Shown here in pieces: positions 13,198 to 24,966 of a DNA stretch of 64,000 nt (positions are counted from its first letter, which is position 1; each line of letters opens with the position of its first letter). Source of the stretch: Camarhynchus parvulus. Taxonomy: Eukaryota > Chordata > Aves > Passeriformes > Thraupidae. Below the pieces are notes generated by a model. That model was given only the letters and a program-made list of their open reading frames with translations. It did not search any database and was not told the DNA's origin. The stretch covers positions 13,430,501 to 13,494,500 of the forward strand of contig NC_044600.1 of assembly GCF_901933205.1 (NCBI RefSeq), given 5' to 3'. The position numbers and the translations under genes are program-made.

Positions 13198-16100
13198 TTA
13201 AAAAAGTCCTGGGGAAATTAAAAATTTTGTATGCATCCCATTTTCAGTTTTAGGTCCCAGCTTTTTTGGGTCTTATATTTTGCTGGCTCTATGAATAAGG
13301 GATCTGTTCTCATAGACCAACCTCATGTTAGTACTTTATACTATGATTAATTTCCCCTACTGAGTTAATCAATTAACTAAATCTCTTTCCCATGTAAAAT
13401 TTCCATGTATTTGAACATACTCTTTGCTGTTCCAGAGCCTTCCACTCTTGTAATATCAGTCTTCACATCGTGATTTTCTGTTTCAGGCTTTGCTATAAAA
13501 ATATGATTTGCAAAACTCACTTAAAAAGTACAGCAAAAAAGATATTTTAAGGAAAAGTGTTGATCCACTAGAATGTCAGTGATTTGGAATTACTCAGGCA
13601 GGACTGCTCTCCTACCACAAATATTAGCAAGATTTTCTTACCCAGCTTCTCTGGTTTCACTTTTCTTCATTTTTTTTTTTTTTTTTGGCACAATGATACT
13701 TCTCTGTGCTTCACTGAATTGTTACATAGGTTAATTTGTAATTTTGTGAACGTTTGCATGATGCTGCAAGCATGAGACATTCTATTAATTTTAGGAATTA
13801 TGACTTTTATGATGACTTTCCTACTCTTAATTAGGGGATTTGGTGCATGAGCAAATAATTCCAGCATAGACAGTGGTTTCTGTGATAGCAAGAGATTAAG
13901 CACCTTGCATTTAGCATGCAAACAGGCTTTCAGAGGAATGTTTCCAGTGCTGACATTTGAGCTAACTAAATTACTGTTACTGCTCCATAGCACAGAGAGA
14001 AAACTTAATTTAGAAACTGAGTTCCTGTGACTCCAGGTGAGACAGTTTGTAATTCACTGGTCCTTGAACAAGGAAAATGATCCCACTGTGGTAAAGAATT
14101 TAGCTGGTTATATGTAGCTGAACGTTCGTAATTGTTTGTCTTACAGACCTCGAGGTTGGAATGGGGCTGAGTTAGTGCTGCTGCTGTATTTAGTGATTTT
14201 GTTCAGCACTGGGGGCACCAGGACGATGTCTCTGCAGTGCACAGAACGGCTCAGGTAACAACAGCAGTGCAGTCCCCTGCCAACAGGCTCTGGGGTTGTG
14301 GCAAGGCAGGCTTTGTAATACAGCAAAGAGTTTTAAAGCCATAATGTCAGGGCAGTTAGTAGATGAATGAGGTTACATTATCTATTTACTTATATGCACA
14401 AGTAAATAAGGATCTGTGCACTCTTCATGGCACTTAAACTGAAATTATGAATTAGCTCACCTAACACCCACTTGAGTAACAGTGGTTGGGTGAGGAGAAA
14501 ATAAACATTCACTTATTGCAACCTTCTTATTATTACCTTGATTATGATTCTGCACCTTAAAATGCAGGACGTTTTTGTGAGGCTTCTACTGGAACAAAGG
14601 GAATGCCTTAGGAAAATTACAGACCAGTTGAGATATGTGCTTATGCCTAAATATGCCACTGGAGACATGGAGCAGCTGATGTTGCTTGAGTTTCCAGATA
14701 AGTTGGATTTAGTTTAATCCTTGTATGAAGTTATGTATTGGCTTTTTCTCAAGACCACAATTACAGCGATGCTTACAGAAGGCGCAGCAGCTAATCTCCT
14801 GGCCTCCTGCAGACAAAAAGCAATCTGCTTTCTATCTTGCTCCTTGATCATTCAGCAGCAGCTGGGAATTTCGTGCTCAGAGCCAAGGGCCACTGCTCAA
14901 GGGAAAGAGCATCATCCCCTCCCTATTTCCTGTGTTGCTGCATTTGCCTTTTTGTGAAGCCTTCTAATGCCTCCTTCTACAGACCTCAAACAAAGAGATG
15001 TCATAAGCTGGAGTCCTGCAGAATATTAAAGAGATTCCCATCATCTCCCTTGAGGGTGCTAGTGTTAAAAGCTGAACCATCAGCTACAAGGAAGTGAGAG
15101 AAAATGCGCTAGCCATTGAGCTGTTCTCACTTTTCCACAGCCTTCTCTTTAAGTTTGGAAGGGCAGGGGCTGATATCTGGCACACAGAAGTGAATATAAA
15201 CCATCAGCTGGTAGGTCTGACTCCCTGGATAAGAGAAATACATTTTGCCACTCAGGTGGCTCTAATAATCAGCTCCATGGCACACTTGGATCTGGCTGCC
15301 ATAGGCTAGATGAGATGCTCTCTTCCAATCTGCAGGGTGTTGACATTTCCATTCTAAAGTGAGAAGGAACTAAGACCTACATTTTTCATGAGAGCGAGTG
15401 AAAAAGCTGTGCTTCAAGAAGCTCTGCAGGGAATTTACAATCTCTAAACAAGTAGAGATTTAAATCTGGTTTCCTTTTCCCTCTATTAATTATTTTAATT
15501 GTGAAGTTGTTGGGTTTTTTTTGTTTGCTTTGGTTTAGGGTTTTTTCCCCCCTTTTTATCCTGCTGATAGGTACATTCTTACCCCAACTTCATTAGAACT
15601 GGCATATGTCTGTGAAATGCATATTTCTTATAAATTTCTTGTCAAGGTCCCTCTTTCTTTATTAAGTACCCAAACTGTTCCACTCCTTTTTGCTTTATAA
15701 ATACAAGCAGAACAAAAGTAGCTCCTAGCCAATTACTGACAAGAAAAATGTTGTTGTCTTTTACTTTAAAAACTCAGTCATGAAGTTTCTTTCTTCTTTT
15801 GTCAAGATGATGGTCTTCCCATTTGATGGTGTTGCTACATGTCATCCATTTGATCAGTTAATTTTGAAGGAGAGAAAGATGGTTAGAGAGTGAATGAGTT
15901 AAAAGTAGAACTGCCGTGCCAAAAAGTGTCTGTTTTTCTCTCTTGTTTCTCCTGTTCCTCCCTAAGCACACCTCATTTAGGACAGGAAAATGTCTGGTCC
16001 AGCTGTCATGGAAGTGTTATTTATAAGTACAATTTTGAAAATGAATATATTATGCTTTTTATAGCTACTGTCAACAACTACCAGGACAGAACAACTTGTG

Positions 16101-19059
16101 CATCTGGCGTGGGAAGCCAATGTAAAAATTAAATTTAAGAAAAGATTTTCCTTTCTTGGTCTGCTGTCAGAGGTAACAACTGAATTTGGCCTTGATTTTA
16201 TCTTCCTTTCCACATTCACAGAGAACCGTCTGGCTGGAACACAGGTGGAGAAAATACATGGGGAAAAGTAAAGAAAAGAGCAGCAGAACTGTGAGTTCTG
16301 TTCATGATATCACCAATGAGAAACTCCATGCTCTGCTGTGGGATTTTTCAGCTGACATTTCATTTCAAGCCAGTTGAGAGGGTGATTTGGTAGAAAATGG
16401 TTTTCTTGACTCTTTAGATTCTTGAGACTTCAAACACTTTTATTTGCTTTGAAAAGGAAGTATGAGACTTTTCACCTTAAAAGAGCAAAACCAACAAAAG
16501 AGTAGAGATGTAAATATACCCCAGTGACTGGGGCACTCAGAAGATGTAGAAATGCATTTTGCCATCTGTAACCACCTCTCAATATTTTAGCCAAATGTAT
16601 TAGACATTCTTTGTGGGAGAAAATAAAGTTAGTGTAGTAAAGTTTTAAGTTGAGGTAACTGTTTAATTAGAACAAATGTATTGTCTATATGTACAAAGCT
16701 TTTTGGTTAATCTGGCAGAACTAATGACAACATGTACATGATGGTAATGGAGATATATACTGTTCTAGAGTAAATATGATTGGCATGGAATATGTGATCT
16801 TGTTTTCAAAGATGATTTTCCAGGTGAGAAAAGTGAGGAATGCTGGCCTTTGGGTTGGGCTGAGCCCCTGAGGCTGGGAGCTGTCATGTGGATTCTTTCC
16901 TTGGTGTAGCAGTGCTTGTGTACTGTCAGCACAGCTTTCAAGTGAGTGTGGGTGTGACAATAGCCCTCAGCTTGAGGCACCACCTTTTTTACCATAATAA
17001 ATACATTTCAATTGCTAATAATGGGCCCAAGAGGGAGAGAGAGAAAATTTTATTAAATATATCTCATAACAGAAAGCTTTTCATCTGTTAGCAGGCGAGC
17101 AAATTACTGTCATCAACGATGTGTGAGGAGATTGACAATGTACCACTTTGGAGAGGGAAAGGCAGGAACGCAGCCAAAATCAACATTACAGAGCAAAGTT
17201 GCTGTGTAGTCACATCATGCCTCTTCTTTGACCCACAGATTTCAAAAAGAGAATCATTACTTTTATCATGGATTTTTCTGACCTACAGTTCATACTAGAA
17301 AGGCACCTCATTAGATTGTTAGCAGCATGTGCTCAAAGCATGGGGAAAATATTGTCAAAAACACTTCACCTGACTGCCCTTCCCTTTGAAATGCATCAGC
17401 AACTTAACTTCCATTCTAAAAGTAATTATCTGTTTATTTTAGCATTCTTAAATAATAACTATGACCAAATAAAAGCTTTTCTATTAATTTCTCCCCCTTT
17501 ATACAGTGCCCACTTTTGGTAAAAATATTTTGCATCAGTAGATGCTTGATATATACTAAAGTAAGGTTTAATCTAAATTTGTTCCTGAATCCAGTGATAA
17601 AAAGGTAGCTAATACTTCATTCTGATTTTGCCATGCTAATTTAAAATAGTGTTTGCACTGAAAACTCTTTTGCTTTGCTGAAAGCTGGGAACATCCAGAG
17701 TTTAGTGGATATTTCCTTTAACTTCAGTTGTTCCAGTTTATTTAACCACCTGAACATACACAGGCTTCAAAAGCCCTGATCCTGAAGTGTCATCCATGGC
17801 TTCTATGCCCAAGTGAGCAAACAAGTGAATTGAAACTTGTATCTTGATTACTTAAAAAAAAAAAATAGGTGCATGTTTTGAAGCATGGAAAATAGATTTT
17901 GCATACCATTAGGTTGTAAAACTGATTTTTTTAACAAAAGAGAGCTACTGGGAAAAAAACCCCTCACTTTTTATACAACAAAGTGATTTTTTTTGGCATA
18001 ATACCCAAATGAGATAAAAAGTAAATGTCAACATTTCAGAAGAAAATCTCTTAAAGTAGTTAAGATGAAACTGTCAACCTGTGTTTTGACACTCTGCCAT
18101 GAAAACAGATATGATCCTATGAAACTTTTCTGTTTCATGCTTTCAGCCAACTCAAGAAAGCACCAAAATACATTTGGTTTCATTCCCTAAATTTAGAAAT
18201 ATCCCTTTTTTTCCTTACTTGCATAAGGAGTAATCAGAAACTGCTTGTCAAACCAATCACTGTGTGATCAGTTTAGCTCTTACCACATATGTCTGAGTTT
18301 TTCCAATGATTTTGATTTACTGTGGACACCTAGTAGTTACTGTAACGTTTATCACTCAACATTGGTTTTTGCTTACATTTTAATCCCTGACTATCACTGT
18401 TGGATTGTCCTATCAGCAGTTGTTGGTATGTTTGTCAGGTTGTGGCCCCCTTGCAGAGCTAATTAATTTCTTCATCGAGAATCATAATTAGCCTGGTGAA
18501 TTAAAAATTCTGTTACTTAATGATTAAGACTGCCTTGAACCCTGGGTTTAGCCTCAGGCAAAGCTATTAACTATTGAACTGCCTGTGCATGGTGATTAGG
18601 CTGCATTTGGCTTTGCTGCTGTTCCCATGGCTTTGTGGTCCCCTGGTTATGGGCAGAAACTTGTGCTGTGTAAAGAACTGAGATAATCCATGCCCCAAGG
18701 AGATGGGGGTATGGAAATGAGAGTTATCAGATGATTATTGGCAGGTGGCAAGCACAGAGAGGAATAAGGTGTTCCTGAAGCAGTGTAGACAGTGGGTTCA
18801 GTGTCTGAGGTCCCTCTCAGTTCTCTTTTAGCTTCACACTAAACATTTTACAATGGCCTGTAAAATCTACTAAAGACACATTCACAAGCAATGTCTGTGC
18901 TAGCAGAAAAGTATATGGATTTGGTCCCAGGTCATTATTGCAATGTAAATAATAAATAAGGTAACAATTAATCCATCCCTGTTCTCTGTGGGCAGAGAGA
19001 TGAAGCGGATCATCACTCACAATCATCAGCACTGTGCATTGCACATGGAGGCAGTGAAA
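13198..19059. other. Non-coding sequence, no gene seen
   Basis: This stretch holds a pure T run at about 13670-13686, a T/G low-complexity segment at about 15505-15560, and otherwise unique DNA. Open frames are at most about 108 codons, and the 108-codon one ends in the T run read as lysines. A small cluster of homeodomain core motifs at 18455-18535 is described under findings. Confidence 0.65.
13670..13686. repeat. Poly-T homopolymer
   Basis: A run of about 17 T without interruption. It may be a retrotransposon poly-A tail on the minus strand or simple slippage. No element body is recognisable on either side. Confidence 0.8.
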
Positions 19060-19126
19060 TTTTCATCACTGGGTATGTGTAGAAGCATCTCCCCATTTTC
19101 ATCACTGTGTATGTGTAGAAGTATCT
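19060..19126. repeat. Tandem duplication, 36-bp period, two copies
   Basis: A 31-nt block beginning TTTTCATCACTG occurs at 19060-19090 and again at 19096-19126. The two copies differ at only two positions (G/T in the middle and C/T near the end). The 5-nt spacer CCCCA separates them. A duplication this similar is probably fairly recent, from slippage or a small unequal exchange. Confidence 0.9.
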
Positions 19127-22100
19127 GCATTAAATCTAGTAAGTAAAGTAATAATTGTAGTTTTACGTTGTCATACTGGCTGGCCACAGAGAGTGCTCTT
19201 ACCCCTGTCCCTGCAGTGTCCCACATGCTCAGCATTTTCCCAGCACTGCAGTTGCTGCATTCTGCAGGCAGAGGTGCCTTGGCTGCAGGTTACAGGTGTC
19301 CAAGCCAAGCAGGTACCCAGGGGGGATTTCAATTCAGAAGTTTTTCCTGTTTCATGTTTTGCCCTGCAGGTTTGAGTTGTATGAGTTTTTTTCAGATGCA
19401 GTCTAGCAAGATCATAAATTTGTTTCTGGGTTTCAGAGGGTCTTCATTGGCACCTTGGGGTTTTCTGGAGATGGATTGCAAACAAAAGGAAATGTTCTGT
19501 TGATTTATGAAGTATAGACACTACATATTTCTAGGTTTTGAAGAGCTGTTTGGCTAAATCCTTGAAATATTTGCCTTACCCTATTTAGGTACTTTGGAAT
19601 TGGAAATTGTGATGATTCGTGGTTTTGTTAAGCTTTTGTTCTGCCAGTTCTGCTTTTCATATTTACTATTCTTACAGTAGCAGCTACAAAATCCTCCCAC
19701 AAGCAGACTCTCACTGTGTAAATATGACACTCCCTGCCCAAAGGAATTTACAATCAAAAGGCTTGAACAAACTGAACTGAAGGAAAAGTACCCTTTGAAT
19801 GGGAACTGCAGCTTGTTTAGATCAGGCAGGGCTGTAGCCATTAATTCAGTCTGGGACATTTGGGGTTCCAAACACGTGGCAGTTCCTGCACCATCAGGTG
19901 GGATGTGAATTTACAGAGCACTGCCTGCTCTGCACTGACCTCCCAGGTGGGTGCTAACTCAGAAGGTTTTTATTCCCCTGGAGCAGGGAGTGTGCTGTAA
20001 ATGACTCTCTGAAAGCTGCTTCTGGCATGGGTTACTGCAGCCTTGAGGCTGCTGCAGGATGACCTAATTCTGAGCCTGTCCCCCTGTGTGTGATCACCTG
20101 GGCACAGTGCTTTAACCCACTTTGCTCCGCAGCTCTGAGCCACGACAAAAAGCCTCTCCTTTTTGGGGCAGAGGGAGGTTGTTGTTCCTGCAGTCTGCCC
20201 TCACCCTGTTCACATGAACTGCACAGGTACTTCTGAGAGAGCTGCTCCTACACAGGGGGGATTCAAAATATGAGCTTACCTCAGAGCACTGGGCTGTGCT
20301 TTCTCTTCAGCTGAGGCTGGTGTTTATCTGGAGGCCATAATGCTATCAATCAGCCTGACTGGGAACCTGAACACAAACTTGGCACTGGAATATTTTTCTC
20401 TAGTGACAGCCTTTTGCAAGTCTAATCTCCAGCAATCACTTCCAAGTAGCACACAGCAATCAGAGCACTGGCATTTCAAATGGGACAAAGCAATTCTTTA
20501 GCAAATAGAAGACGCATAATCTGCAATCAAATATACTTTTTAATTATGATTTTTTTAAATAATGTCTTTTCCCATTTATCTGAGAGCTGTTTTCAGGAGC
20601 TTTGGCTATTTAGAGTACAGTGATATAATTTATTTCCATTCTGAAGAGAATTGAAAGCATTTGGGAGGTGAACTAAGAGATGAAAATTTTGTGTATTTGT
20701 GAATGTGCACATTAAGAAGCAAAAAAAAAAAAAAATCCTCTGGGCCAATTCTGGGATAAGATACAAGACTCATGTAGTTGAGATCTGCTACTCAGATGTG
20801 CAGAAGAACAAAACCTGCTGAGTTCCCTATGCCTCCCCTGTCCAGTGCCAAAAGTCTGCAGGACTTGCCTGCTGAAGGAAGGAGAGGGAAGCATTTGAGG
20901 ATGCTGCTACTGCCAGCAAATGCTGAGCTGCTGGTTGTGCTGTGTCTGAAGGATGGGTGGCTGCAAACCACTGCCCTCCTTTCCTCCCCTTGTTCCTGCT
21001 CTGACTGCCTGGCTGACCCAAGGCATCGACTGCCAGACCTGTGAGGACTGTGCAGGGCTTGAAGACTTTTTATTCTGGCCTTGATTCCTTTTGCTCTGTC
21101 CAGCTCTGTGGTAATTTGTGTGAACCAGATGTTGCTTGGTTATCTGTGCATGACTTTCCAGTTAGATGTTCTTTATCTGTCATTATATATTGATTACATA
21201 AAGAACATCTCAACTTTCAGCACAACAAGCTGTGTCAAAATTGTTGCAAGTGGCAGCGATTGTACATTCTGCTGCCTGAGGAGGTGCTTGGAGTTCTTCC
21301 AGCTTTTATTTCCTGTATGTCCTGTTGGCATTTATCATCCTTTATGTGCTGTCTGGTGTACTACTTCTGCAGCCAGTGGCCAAACTTTCAGCTGGATGAA
21401 TCAGCATAAACTTCAAACACAAGTGTTTTGGCACAATTCCTTTTGTAAATTCCAGTTCCAGGAGTGAATTGCTATTTTAAGATAAACACCATAATGCTCT
21501 TACATTTTACTTTTGGACTCACCTTTATCAAACCAAAACCTTGGCAGGGAGAACTGCTAGTTATGATTTCAGAATAACTATGATGTGAGCAGCTAAAGCA
21601 ATTGGGGGAAAGCTCTTTCTGAGCAGAAGAATGCAGTCTGCAGTTTTCTCTCGCATTTGTTGTTTGGAGAGTGCACTCTGCCTGCCTGAGCTGCTTTCCT
21701 GCTCTCCATTCCAAGGCACAGCACTCTGCCTGCATTCCTCATGCACTGTGTACCTAACAGGGGACATGGAATCTGAGCTGAGGTTTAATTACAATAACAG
21801 TGCAGAAAATCTCCGTCCTAGGAATGGACAGCTGCTGCATCTCACAGGATGAAACTTACACCAACCCAACTTGGTGCAGCTCCAGAGCACTGCAGAAGTC
21901 TCTGCAGTGCCAAAATGGCAGAGTCACACTCAGTTCTGTGCCTCTTCTGGGCTAATGCATTCAGGCACCTCTGCAATGCACTAGTGACTGCTTCTGTGCC
22001 CAGCTTGATGCAGATTTGTCTGGGTGTGCCTGTGCCCAGCAATGTTTACTCTCTGGAAAAGTTACTTGGAATTCCTGGAAGGCAACTAAATACTGCTCAA

Positions 22101-22157
22101 ATACTTATTACTAAATAAATAATAATAATTAAACTAAATACTGTTTAAAAATAGCAG
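19127..22157. other. Non-coding sequence, no gene seen
   Basis: This part is somewhat GC-richer than its surroundings, especially about 19900-20300 and 20780-21050, but CpG remains rare, so it is not a CpG island. A run of about 15 A lies at 20721-20735. Overlapping open frames of 60-130 codons on both strands over 20700-22100 show no recognisable family or domain. Confidence 0.6.
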
Positions 22158-22181
22158 TTAATAGCAGTTTACTGCTATTAA
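22158..22181. repeat. Perfect 11-bp inverted repeat
   Basis: TTAATAGCAGT and ACTGCTATTAA are separated by only TT, giving a tight hairpin or palindrome. The left arm is itself part of a direct repeat of ATAGCAGTTA. The surrounding sequence is AT-rich with AAT-type words. Confidence 0.85.
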
Positions 22182-22560
22182 TAAGAGTAGCAACAAAAGA
22201 GTGTAATGTAGCCACAAGTACTTTAAAATTACTTCAGTTTTCAAGAGTGGTTACATTACTTTTCCATTGCTCTCACCCCTTCTAAAAAAATCTGCTGGAA
22301 ATGAATTCTCTAGTGCACTTGTTCAGTCGCTTCCTTGGATATATACATAGTCACAATCTCTATTGGAATTCTTAATATTAGTCATCAGGTATGCTAATAG
22401 AATAACTAAGTCAAGTCATCAAATAAGTTAATAGCTTTAGTTTGTCATCCCCACACTTTAATACTTTCCTAACAAGACATGGAAGTAATAGTTAAATTAC
22501 AGTGCATATAGTAAAAGCTTCCCATTATTTCAAAAGGAAAAAAAAAACCAAAACCCTGAC

Positions 22561-22600
22561 TGCTTTTCTGAGATATTAGCTGCTTTTCTGAGATATTAGC
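22561..22600. repeat. Perfect 20-bp tandem duplication
   Basis: The 20-bp unit starting TGCTTTTCTGAG and ending ATATTAGC occurs at 22561-22580 and immediately again at 22581-22600 with no difference. It lies just right of an A-rich CCAAAACC tract. Perfect identity indicates a very recent event, or an assembly artefact. Confidence 0.97.
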
Positions 22601-24221
22601 TTCCTGATGGGATCATCTTTTCACATGTTTGTCATTTTAAATGGGAATATGGAATGAAGACAGGTTCTTTTGAGCAGAGGATTGAGTTGGCCATAGCTCC
22701 AGCACACATGTGAACTTACAAAGTTGAAATGAACTTGGCAGGGTTGTTTGTACCTTCCCTGGAACCAGCCACAGTGGCTCCCTCAGTTTTGCTGCTGTAG
22801 GGTATTAAACACTGGCTCTGGTGCCTGCTGGCATGGCTGAGCACCGTGAGCATGAGCAGTGGCCAGGCTGTCACTGGGATCCTCTTTGCCAGGGTGTGTG
22901 CCTGCCTTGGAAGGATTTATCTGAAACCCACTTTGGATATGTCTCTGTGCTGTCTCATTGTACAAATCCAGGGAAACCTTGTTCCTTTGCATGAGGAAAG
23001 ACATAATTCTGTAAAATTCCTCAATTCAGAGAGAGAGGACTCTCCATAGCATTTCTTTACTGAAGGCTGATTAAAACCCCTTTATTTTTTTTTTTCAGTG
23101 CAACCATTCACTTGAGCCTCTGACATCAGGGCATCAGTAGTTGTTTCAGCTGCTACCATCATCTAAGAATCTCCCAGGAGAATTTCAGAAAAACAGGTTT
23201 TTACCAGAGGCTTGGTTCTTTTGTCTTATCTATCTCATGCTGTTTTTACTGAGAGTTTCAGTGGAATTGTAAGTGCTATGTCATGTCCAGCACCAAAATA
23301 ATAGCACTTAATTTTTGTTTCACCCTACCATTCTGGGTATTTAAGTCACAATTTTTATTGAGTTTCACCAGGTAGCTACTGAAGACAGAATTTATAGCAG
23401 TGATTTTTTGTTTGTTGTTTGGGTTTGCTTGGGTTTTTTCCTAGAAAAACACTATTCCCATGCTGGTGAAAAAAGGTACATCTCAGATACACATTTAAAA
23501 TTCTTATAGTAAATAGGATCAGGTGAATTGTAAAATATTTATACACAGTGCTATGGGATGAATGTGAATAAGGGATGCTGATCATTCTTCTGGTACTGAA
23601 ACACAGCTCTCTGACCTAATGTAGAAGTTGTGCCCTTTAGACTTCCCCTTATGGAGTGAATTTTAGTCCATTTCTTCTTCTCAGCACTTTTGTTTTGATA
23701 TGGTTTGGAACTTAGTATTTTTCAGGACTGTATATATCTGCAAAACTTTCATCTAGGACTTTTTTTTTTTTTTAATAGCATGTAGTCAGATGCCCACACA
23801 ACCACACCACCTGAATTGCTAGTGGAAAGACACCAAAAATTTGCAGTGACACCACCCTATTGTATATGCAAGTTAAATAAGATTTATGCCATCTTCAACA
23901 TGAAATTGTTCTCTTGTTGTTCAGTTCAATTTTAAATATTTGACAACAAGAGTTGTACTGTTCTTCTGTGTAACATATCTTTTCCACTGGAACGTTGAGA
24001 TTTTATTTGACAAATGCTATGATGATCTTGGATCTGTTTCACCAACAATTCTTGTTGTCTACACCATTCTCATATTTGTAGACAGATATTGGGGTTTCAG
24101 CAATCTTGAAATACAAAGCAAAATTAAAAGAATGAAGGGGGTGATAATAGTTAGATTCAAATTTAAAAAAAATATAGCTGATTGGATTTTATGGGAAGGA
24201 ATTTCCAGGGAGTGGAAAAAA

Positions 24222-24292
24222 CTTCACAAACCACAAAACCAAAAACAACAACAAAACCACCAACACACACATGCACACAAATCCCAAAAACG
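24222..24292. repeat. A/C-rich low-complexity tract
   Basis: The tract is made of ACCACAAAACC, AACAACAAC and ACACACAC words. It belongs to the same compositional class as the CCAAAAC tracts elsewhere in the window. Confidence 0.65.
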
Positions 24293-24920
24293 AACTCTTA
24301 AGCCAAAATAACACGGACAAAACTCATCTCAGTTTTTGAGCTGCCTGTCTCTGGCAAATGTTTTTGAATCCTTCTTTTTCCCTGCAGAAGAAAGGGACCT
24401 GGTATCATTATGAATTTCTCAAAAGAGAGTGAATTATTTTGGGTAAAGCAAATTTTTCCTGTAAATCTCTATTTTGTGAAAAAGGCATTGCTGCAGGGAA
24501 GCATTTTAATGAGAAATTCTTGAGTCACTTTATTCAGCATCTAGGGAAGACAGGCCCACAATGATCCATAATTTGAACTGTGTCCTTAAAATTGAACTGT
24601 ATCATCTGTATTCAGACAACTCAGAAGAGAAAGAATCAGCATTGCAACAATAATTCTCACTCCTCACTCCTGTGGGCTTGGGTTCCCCACGTGTGTTGTT
24701 GCAGTCACAGGCTGCATAGACACTCCACAGAAAGAGACATATGTTGCCATAGAAATGTAAGGTTTTGCTGTTTAGCAAGTGACACAGAAGCTCCAGAAAC
24801 CTACATTCAGTCCCTGCTTCCTGCTCTGTATCTATAGTGAAGCAAATGTAGTAAATTTTAGGCTCATTTCCCACTTGCAAAATAATGCAATAATTTGTCT
24901 CAAAGAAAGAATGCAAAGTT

Positions 24921-24966
24921 AAATAATAAAAAATTAATAATAATAATAATAAAAAATAATAAAAAG
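24921..24966. repeat. (AAT)n microsatellite, imperfect
   Basis: Five or more consecutive AAT/ATA units are flanked by AAATAAT and AAAAAATAAT variants. This is a typical imperfect trinucleotide microsatellite and is likely to vary in length between individuals. Confidence 0.85.

Noticed and set aside
20721..20735. A15 run as the tail of a processed pseudogene
   Set aside because: The sequence upstream has no coding resemblance, no polyadenylation signal at the right distance and no flanking direct repeats that I can see.
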